A stretch of DNA of 9,336 bases, taken from positions 1-9,336 of the forward strand of contig SDNM01000041.1 of NCBI GenBank assembly GCA_004524385.1, in the 5' to 3' direction. Made by a program: the position numbers and the translations under genes. Below are positions 5,836 to 9,336 of the stretch, one piece after another. Within the stretch, counting starts at the first letter, position 1, and each line of letters starts with the position of its first letter. A model generated the notes under the pieces. The model saw nothing but the letters and a program-made list of their open reading frames with translations. It had not been told where the DNA came from and did not search any database. Source of the DNA: Promethearchaeota archaeon. Lineage in GTDB: Archaea > Asgardarchaeota > Lokiarchaeia > Sigyniarchaeales > SOKP01.

Positions 5836-6399
5836 TTATTCGATTGAATCAATGTTATCTTCTTTATCAACAACAAAAAATCCAATTGATAACACGCTCT
5901 TTAATCTTTGAAGGTCGTCCCTTAAATTTTTTACTCTCTCATAGGATCCTGATACTGCGATAATTTCCATACATTTTTCAAACTCTAAATGGACATGTAA
6001 AGTTGAAAGGATAACATCTCCATAATGATGCTGGATATCTTTTGATAAAAGGGAATCAGTTTGTTGAATATTTGCGTAAATAGGTTTAGAAATATATTCA
6101 TGAGCGTGTTGATGGTCATGATCGTGATCATGTTCATTATTTAGGTTAAAAGCAAGATCATCACGGATTTCATCAATTTCTTTGATATGTTCATGAGCCA
6201 TAATCATTGTGATGCATCCCGCAACGTTTTCTGACGATTCAGCTATATTTTCTTCGCTAATCATGAAAGATTTCATAGCTTTTCTAATGCTTTCGGATCT
6301 TGCCCATTTTTTTTTTTTTCTAAAAAACTCGAAGGCTTCGTATAATTTTTGTGGAAGAGAAACAGTGAATCGCTTATAATCTTCCTTATCTTCTTCCAT
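5836..6399 (-). CDS. nikR: Nickel-responsive transcription regulator NikR with His/Asp-rich insertion
   Basis: This 187-residue protein has the ribbon-helix-helix DNA-binding domain of NikR at about 8-50 (KRFTVSLPQKLYEAFEFF, then ARSESIRKAMKSF) and the C-terminal ACT-like nickel domain. All four square-planar nickel ligands of E. coli NikR (H76, H87, H89, C95) are present as H124, H135, H137 and C143, with identical spacing (QHHYGD, then LHVHLEFEKC). Usual NikR length is about 130-140; the extra ~40 residues lie between the EHIKEID segment (about 70-76) and H124. They hold a run at 90-100 in which His alternates with Asp, Gln or Ala (H90, 92, 94, 96, 98, 100). The protein represses or activates nickel-related genes when Ni(II) is bound. 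It sits 58 bases downstream of the phosphatase-like gene on the same strand and opposite larC, both plausible targets. The start at 6399 is preceded by AAAGGA about 15 bases upstream. A near-palindrome overlaps the promoter. Confidence 0.93.
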   Translation of the reverse strand: MEEDKEDYKRFTVSLPQKLYEAFEFFRKKKKWARSESIRKAMKSFMISEENIAESSENVAGCITMIMAHEHIKEIDEIRDDLAFNLNNEHDHDHDHQHAHEYISKPIYANIQQTDSLLSKDIQHHYGDVILSTLHVHLEFEKCMEIIAVSGSYERVKNLRDDLQRLKSVLSIGFFVVDKEDNIDSIE

Positions 6400-6416
6400 C
6401 TAGATTCATTTTTTCC

Positions 6417-6448
6417 TTTATTAAATTAAAATATATTAAATTATTAAA
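6417..6448. promoter_or_regulatory. Near-palindromic A/T element in the nikR promoter
   Basis: This 32-base stretch between the phosphatase-like gene and nikR matches its own reverse complement at about 26 positions and includes AATATATT at its centre. It lies 18-49 bases before the nikR ATG, where a TATA box and operator would be expected. It may be both TATA box and a dyad bound by NikR itself. It contains no G or C, so palindromy by chance is a real possibility, and it does not match the E. coli GTATGA-N16-TCATAC operator. Confidence 0.3.
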
Positions 6449-6457
6449 TAGAGTACA

Positions 6458-7195
6458 CTAAGGCTTTCTTATAAAAATAGCGATCGGTACACTTGCTTCA
6501 CGCCACTGAGCGATTTTACCAGAATACTCAAGATTTAATTTAGATCTCCCATGGTCACCGAGGATAATCATTAAAGATTTTCTTCTAAGTTGTTTATAAT
6601 TGCTTAAAATCCATTTATCAGTACGGAGGATTAATTTTTGTATCAAATCTTCGGGGGTTCTTTGTTTCAACTTTTGTTGTTGTTTGTGAAGATTCTCAAA
6701 ATCCAAATAATGCATCCATGATAATGTGTATTTATTAATTGTTTTGGCAGATTCCACCCATGTAGACATATCAGTGTCTTTAGAGATTGAGAGAGTTCCC
6801 CCATCATAACGCTCCAAATCTTTTTTTCTCGCAATAAAGCACGAATTTTTACCGTTATCGTTAAGATATCTTAGTAAATGAAAACCATTAGGTTCAATTT
6901 CAAAACCACCAAACATCAATTGGTGCAAAACGCCTAATGTATAAGGATTTTTTGTACTTAAAAGTAACATTACTTCAGAGTTAGTTATCATAAATTGAGG
7001 TTTATGATAAGTAATTTCAAATAAACCAAAGTTATCTATCATGTTAATACTTATTCGTTCAATATCCTGATACATATCTAATATTGATTGAACCGGTTCA
7101 GAAATCGTATTTAATGGGGGCTTAAGACCTAATAATTGAATTATCGTCGCAGGTACTTGATTCAAATAACATTTTAAAGTTTGAAGTTCTGACAT
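6458..7195 (-). CDS. Compact alkaline-phosphatase-superfamily-like protein, uncharacterised
   Basis: This 245-residue protein is not confidently assignable to a named family. It shows the landmarks of the alkaline phosphatase/phosphopentomutase/sulfatase superfamily. VPATIIQLLGL and MIDNFGLFE (D54) resemble the N-terminal metal-binding strand, T62 or T71 could be the nucleophile, SWMHYLDFENLH (about 159-170) resembles the mid metal-ligand segment, and IILGDHGR (D214, H215) is the classic DHG metal motif near the C-terminus. It is followed by EASVPIAIFIRK, as in superfamily members where a new strand follows DHG. It is much shorter than usual (typically over 350 residues), and the last metal His expected after DHG is not visible, so the metal site may be reduced or altered. 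It is cytoplasmic by sequence (no signal peptide or membrane helix). It lies upstream of nikR on the same strand and divergent from larC, so a role in nickel or nickel-pincer-cofactor metabolism is inferred from context only. Confidence 0.55.
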   Translation of the reverse strand: MSELQTLKCYLNQVPATIIQLLGLKPPLNTISEPVQSILDMYQDIERISINMIDNFGLFEITYHKPQFMITNSEVMLLLSTKNPYTLGVLHQLMFGGFEIEPNGFHLLRYLNDNGKNSCFIARKKDLERYDGGTLSISKDTDMSTWVESAKTINKYTLSWMHYLDFENLHKQQQKLKQRTPEDLIQKLILRTDKWILSNYKQLRRKSLMIILGDHGRSKLNLEYSGKIAQWREASVPIAIFIRKP

Positions 7196-7355
7196 TTTTT
7201 AAATCGAATCTAATAATTAAATGTCTAATTTTATTTTTTCTAATTTCTTATATTTATTATAAACATATCAATATAATTATTTTTAGTTATTCTTTATTTG
7301 TGTCTTATTGGTCATAAAATTTCTAATGTATTCGGTAAAAAAATCCATTATCAAA
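7196..7355. promoter_or_regulatory. Divergent promoter region between the phosphatase-like gene and larC
   Basis: This spacer must hold promoters for both directions. Candidate elements are a TTTAATTAT-like box on the - strand about 20-28 bases before ATG 7195, and an A/T-rich TCATAAAATT at about 7312-7321 on the + strand before ATG 7356. A weak dyad ATTATA (7256-7261) / TATAAT (7272-7277) with a 10-base gap lies centrally and would be a place for NikR to control both genes, but its composition makes it unremarkable statistically. No ribosome-binding site is seen for larC. Confidence 0.35.
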
Positions 7356-8648
7356 ATGAAATTATTATATATCGATGCGATTAATTCTGGAATATCGGGC
7401 GACATGTTTTTAGCTTCACTTTTAGGTCTTGTTCCAGATTCAGATACTTTATTAAATGAATTAAAAAGCTTGAAAGATTACCTTCCAGGAGTGTCCAAAT
7501 TACAAATAGAATTAGTAAATATTACGCGATCAGGTATTAAATTAAATAAACTTAAAATAGATATTAAAGAAAATAAGCATCATCGAACAGCAAACGTTTT
7601 AAAAATCTCGTTAAATAAATTTCTGGAAGATAATAATTTGACAAATGAAGCTAAAAATTATGCTAATAATGTATTAAATACATTAATTCAAGCTGAAGCA
7701 GAGATACACGGTGAACTAATTGAAAATTTACATTTGCATGAGTTAAGTTCTATTGATACATTAATAGATATTATTGGGGTTTCAAGAGCATTGGAAACAA
7801 TAGGTGCTTTCAATAATAATTTTAAAATATTTTGCAGTAAATTACCTTTAGGTGGTGGTACAATTAAAACAGCTCATGGAATTTTACCAATACCAGCTCC
7901 CGCAACTTTGAAAATTTTAGAAAAATCAAATTTAGTTGGATATAATGGTCCAATTGAGAATGAATTGGTAACTCCTACGGGAGCTGCATTGTTAGCGAAT
8001 TTAAATACAATAAATTTTCCATGTGAAGCGAGACTTAAAAAAGTTATATACAGTACGGGGCAAAAAGAATTTAATAATTTTTTAAATATCTTGCGTTTAT
8101 ATTATGGAGAGATGGAGGAAGAGGAAATTCTCATTGAATCTCACCCTTTAAAAGATTATATAGAACCAATCACAGTTTTAGAAACTAATGTTGACGATGT
8201 TTCAGGGGAGATACTCGGAAACTTCATTAAAAAGTTAGAAGAAGAAGATATATTAGATATACAAATTATTCCAAGTATTACAAAAAAAAATAGACCGAGT
8301 CATAATATAAAGGTATTATGTCAACCTGAATATAAATTTAAAATTATTGAAAAATTCTTATATGAGTTGGGAACTTTAGGAGTAAGATTCAATACGATAA
8401 GCCGAGTCTGCGTTGAGAGAAAAATTGAAAACACAGATATTGAAATAAATGGAAAAATCTATGATTTAAGATATAAAATCTCTTATATTGATACTAAAAA
8501 AGAAAGGAAGATCGTGAATATTAAGCCAGAAAATGAAGATCTTAGAAGAATTGCTGAGGATTCAGGACTTTCATTAAAAGAAATTCTATTTTTCACTCAA
8601 GCAAAAAGAGAACATTTCTTTTATAAATATAAAAAGAATAACAATTAA
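7356..8648 (+). CDS. larC: Nickel-pincer cofactor nickel insertase LarC (DUF111 family)
   Basis: This 430-residue protein matches LarC end to end. The N-terminal YIDAINSGISGDM (5-17) corresponds to the family signature; HLHE at 126-129 follows a helix. LPLGGGTIKTAHGILPIPAPAT (163-184) and ELVTPTGAALL (203-213) form the conserved core. The LarC2 part shows ETNVDDVSGEILG (276-288) and KKNRPSHNIKVLC (310-322). LarC inserts Ni into pyridinium-3,5-bisthiocarboxylic acid mononucleotide in a CTP-dependent reaction, the last step of making the cofactor of lactate racemase LarA and relatives. In Lactobacillus plantarum larC is split into larC1/larC2 joined by a programmed frameshift; here it is one continuous frame. 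I chose ATG 7356, since the frame extends up to TTG 7308 and ATG 7326 but the family normally begins MKxLYxD. LarA, LarB and LarE are not in the window. The neighbour nikR and the phosphatase-like gene support a nickel context. Confidence 0.93.
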   Translation: MKLLYIDAINSGISGDMFLASLLGLVPDSDTLLNELKSLKDYLPGVSKLQIELVNITRSGIKLNKLKIDIKENKHHRTANVLKISLNKFLEDNNLTNEAKNYANNVLNTLIQAEAEIHGELIENLHLHELSSIDTLIDIIGVSRALETIGAFNNNFKIFCSKLPLGGGTIKTAHGILPIPAPATLKILEKSNLVGYNGPIENELVTPTGAALLANLNTINFPCEARLKKVIYSTGQKEFNNFLNILRLYYGEMEEEEILIESHPLKDYIEPITVLETNVDDVSGEILGNFIKKLEEEDILDIQIIPSITKKNRPSHNIKVLCQPEYKFKIIEKFLYELGTLGVRFNTISRVCVERKIENTDIEINGKIYDLRYKISYIDTKKERKIVNIKPENEDLRRIAEDSGLSLKEILFFTQAKREHFFYKYKKNNN

Positions 8649-8649
8649 A

Positions 8650-8667
8650 TAAAAAAATAAAAAAATA
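8650..8667 (-). terminator. Oligo-T terminator of the TPR gene
   Basis: Read on the - strand, two runs of seven T separated by a single A lie about 22-39 bases after the TPR stop codon, within the 40-base convergent gap to larC. No equivalent T-tract follows larC in its own direction, so larC transcripts may run into the antisense of the TPR gene. Confidence 0.5.
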
Positions 8668-8688
8668 ATTTTGGTTGACAATACTAGC

Positions 8689-9219
8689 TTAATATTTATC
8701 TATATTGAATTCTTTAAGGTAGTATTCATCCTCAACCATTTGCTTTGAAAAATCCATTAAGCGAGAGAGTTCTTTTTTAATTTCTTTTACTTTTCGTAGT
8801 TTTCCGAGTTCTTGATATAATTCTTCTGCATCTTGAAAAGCTTTAATACAATTCTCATAATTACCAGAAACTTCAAGATCTTCGGCAAGATACAATAATC
8901 CTTCAGCAACATCTATTTTCTTCCCTAATTTTCGTTGAATCTTTAAAGATTCTTCATGATACTTTAAACTTTCAACATATTGCTTAAAAATAGAATGAGT
9001 TCTGCCTAAAGATCTTAAGACTACTGCTTCCTCTTCTTTTAGATTATTTTCTCTACAATGACTTAGAATCTGGTTTAAGAATTGGATATAACTCGATTTA
9101 TCCTTTTGATCAATATAAGAAATAGCTTTCTCGTACGCTTCTAATGTATTCTTGATATCACCATTTTCAAAAAATGTCTTTGATTGTTCAAAAAAATTTT
9201 GGTTCATAATTGCGACCAT
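8689..9219 (-). CDS. Small tetratricopeptide-repeat (TPR) protein
   Basis: This 176-residue protein is almost entirely helical and made of TPR-like helix pairs. Repeat 1 is about 8-38 (FFENGDIKNTLEAYEKAISY). A degenerate pair spans about 43-60. Repeat 2 is about 64-97 (LGRTHSIFKQYVESLKYHEESL), and repeat 3 is about 104-137 (LAEDLEVSGNYENCIKAFQDAEELY). A charged terminal helix follows. TPR arrays are protein-protein interaction scaffolds, and no partner can be named. No signal peptide or enzyme motif is seen. The start is uncertain: the frame begins at TTG 9228, with ATG codons at 9219 and 9207. The 9207 start still includes the whole first repeat and is equally plausible. No Shine-Dalgarno site helps the choice. 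It converges with larC; a shared function is not implied. Confidence 0.72.
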   Translation of the reverse strand: MVAIMNQNFFEQSKTFFENGDIKNTLEAYEKAISYIDQKDKSSYIQFLNQILSHCRENNLKEEEAVVLRSLGRTHSIFKQYVESLKYHEESLKIQRKLGKKIDVAEGLLYLAEDLEVSGNYENCIKAFQDAEELYQELGKLRKVKEIKKELSRLMDFSKQMVEDEYYLKEFNIDKY

Positions 9220-9291
9220 TGGTCTCAACTTGAATATCTATTTTTTTTTTTTAAGTTAGATTTTAATTAAAAATTAGTCCAATAATACATA

Positions 9292-9299
9292 TATTTATA
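9292..9299 (-). promoter_or_regulatory. TATA-like box upstream of the TPR gene
   Basis: On the - strand this reads TATAAATA, a good archaeal TATA match. It would place the transcript start near 9267, giving a leader of about 45-60 bases that includes a run of twelve A (9252-9241). It is the best box in the terminal 108-base stretch 9229-9336, where I see no gene. Confidence 0.35.
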
Positions 9300-9336
9300 C
9301 GAGTATTTAAGATTAATGATTTGCTAGTTAAATAAA

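Noticed and set aside
7256..7277. Definite NikR operator upstream of larC
   Set aside because: A 6-base A/T dyad is expected often by chance in this composition; kept only as a remark in the divergent spacer entry.
7308..7355. Extended N-terminus of LarC from TTG 7308 or ATG 7326
   Set aside because: The family begins at MKxLYxD, which is at ATG 7356; the upstream residues have no counterpart.

Overview
The window looks like a piece of a strongly A/T-rich archaeal chromosome, most likely an Asgard archaeon of the Lokiarchaeia type. No single marker proves this. The basis is: oligo-T tracts rather than stem-loops after several genes; TATA-like boxes and a probable leaderless start; a protein with a longin-like half followed by a roadblock-like half; a surface protein ending in an IPGYE-membrane helix-KKKR tail; a short histone-fold protein; and an archaeal-style NikR. 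No rRNA, tRNA, CRISPR array, transposase or phage gene is visible.

Left part (1-2940): a sirtuin deacylase, cut off by the window start, overlaps by 8 bases a B12-binding-type radical SAM protein on the + strand. A longin/roadblock-like protein faces them on the - strand, with only 6 bases between the two stops. Middle part (2941-5835): a 226-base divergent spacer leads to a large secreted, acidic, probably glycosylated surface protein. It is followed by oligo-T tracts and about 440 bases without a convincing gene. Then comes a 66-residue histone-fold gene whose promoter region contains a perfect 34-bp tandem duplication directly in front of a strong Shine-Dalgarno site. The spacer after the histone gene contains T-tracts and a long imperfect inverted repeat.

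Right part (5836-8648) is the most coherent region and is about nickel. NikR, with all four nickel ligands plus an unusual His/Asp-rich insertion, lies downstream of a compact alkaline-phosphatase-superfamily-like protein on the - strand. Divergently across a 160-base spacer is larC, which encodes the nickel-inserting enzyme of the nickel-pincer cofactor used by lactate racemase and its relatives. I infer a nickel sensing and nickel-cofactor locus in which the phosphatase-like protein is the uncharacterised member. At the right end a small TPR protein on the - strand converges on larC. Gene coordinates given here use the start codons I judged best, which for several genes lie inside the longest open frame.
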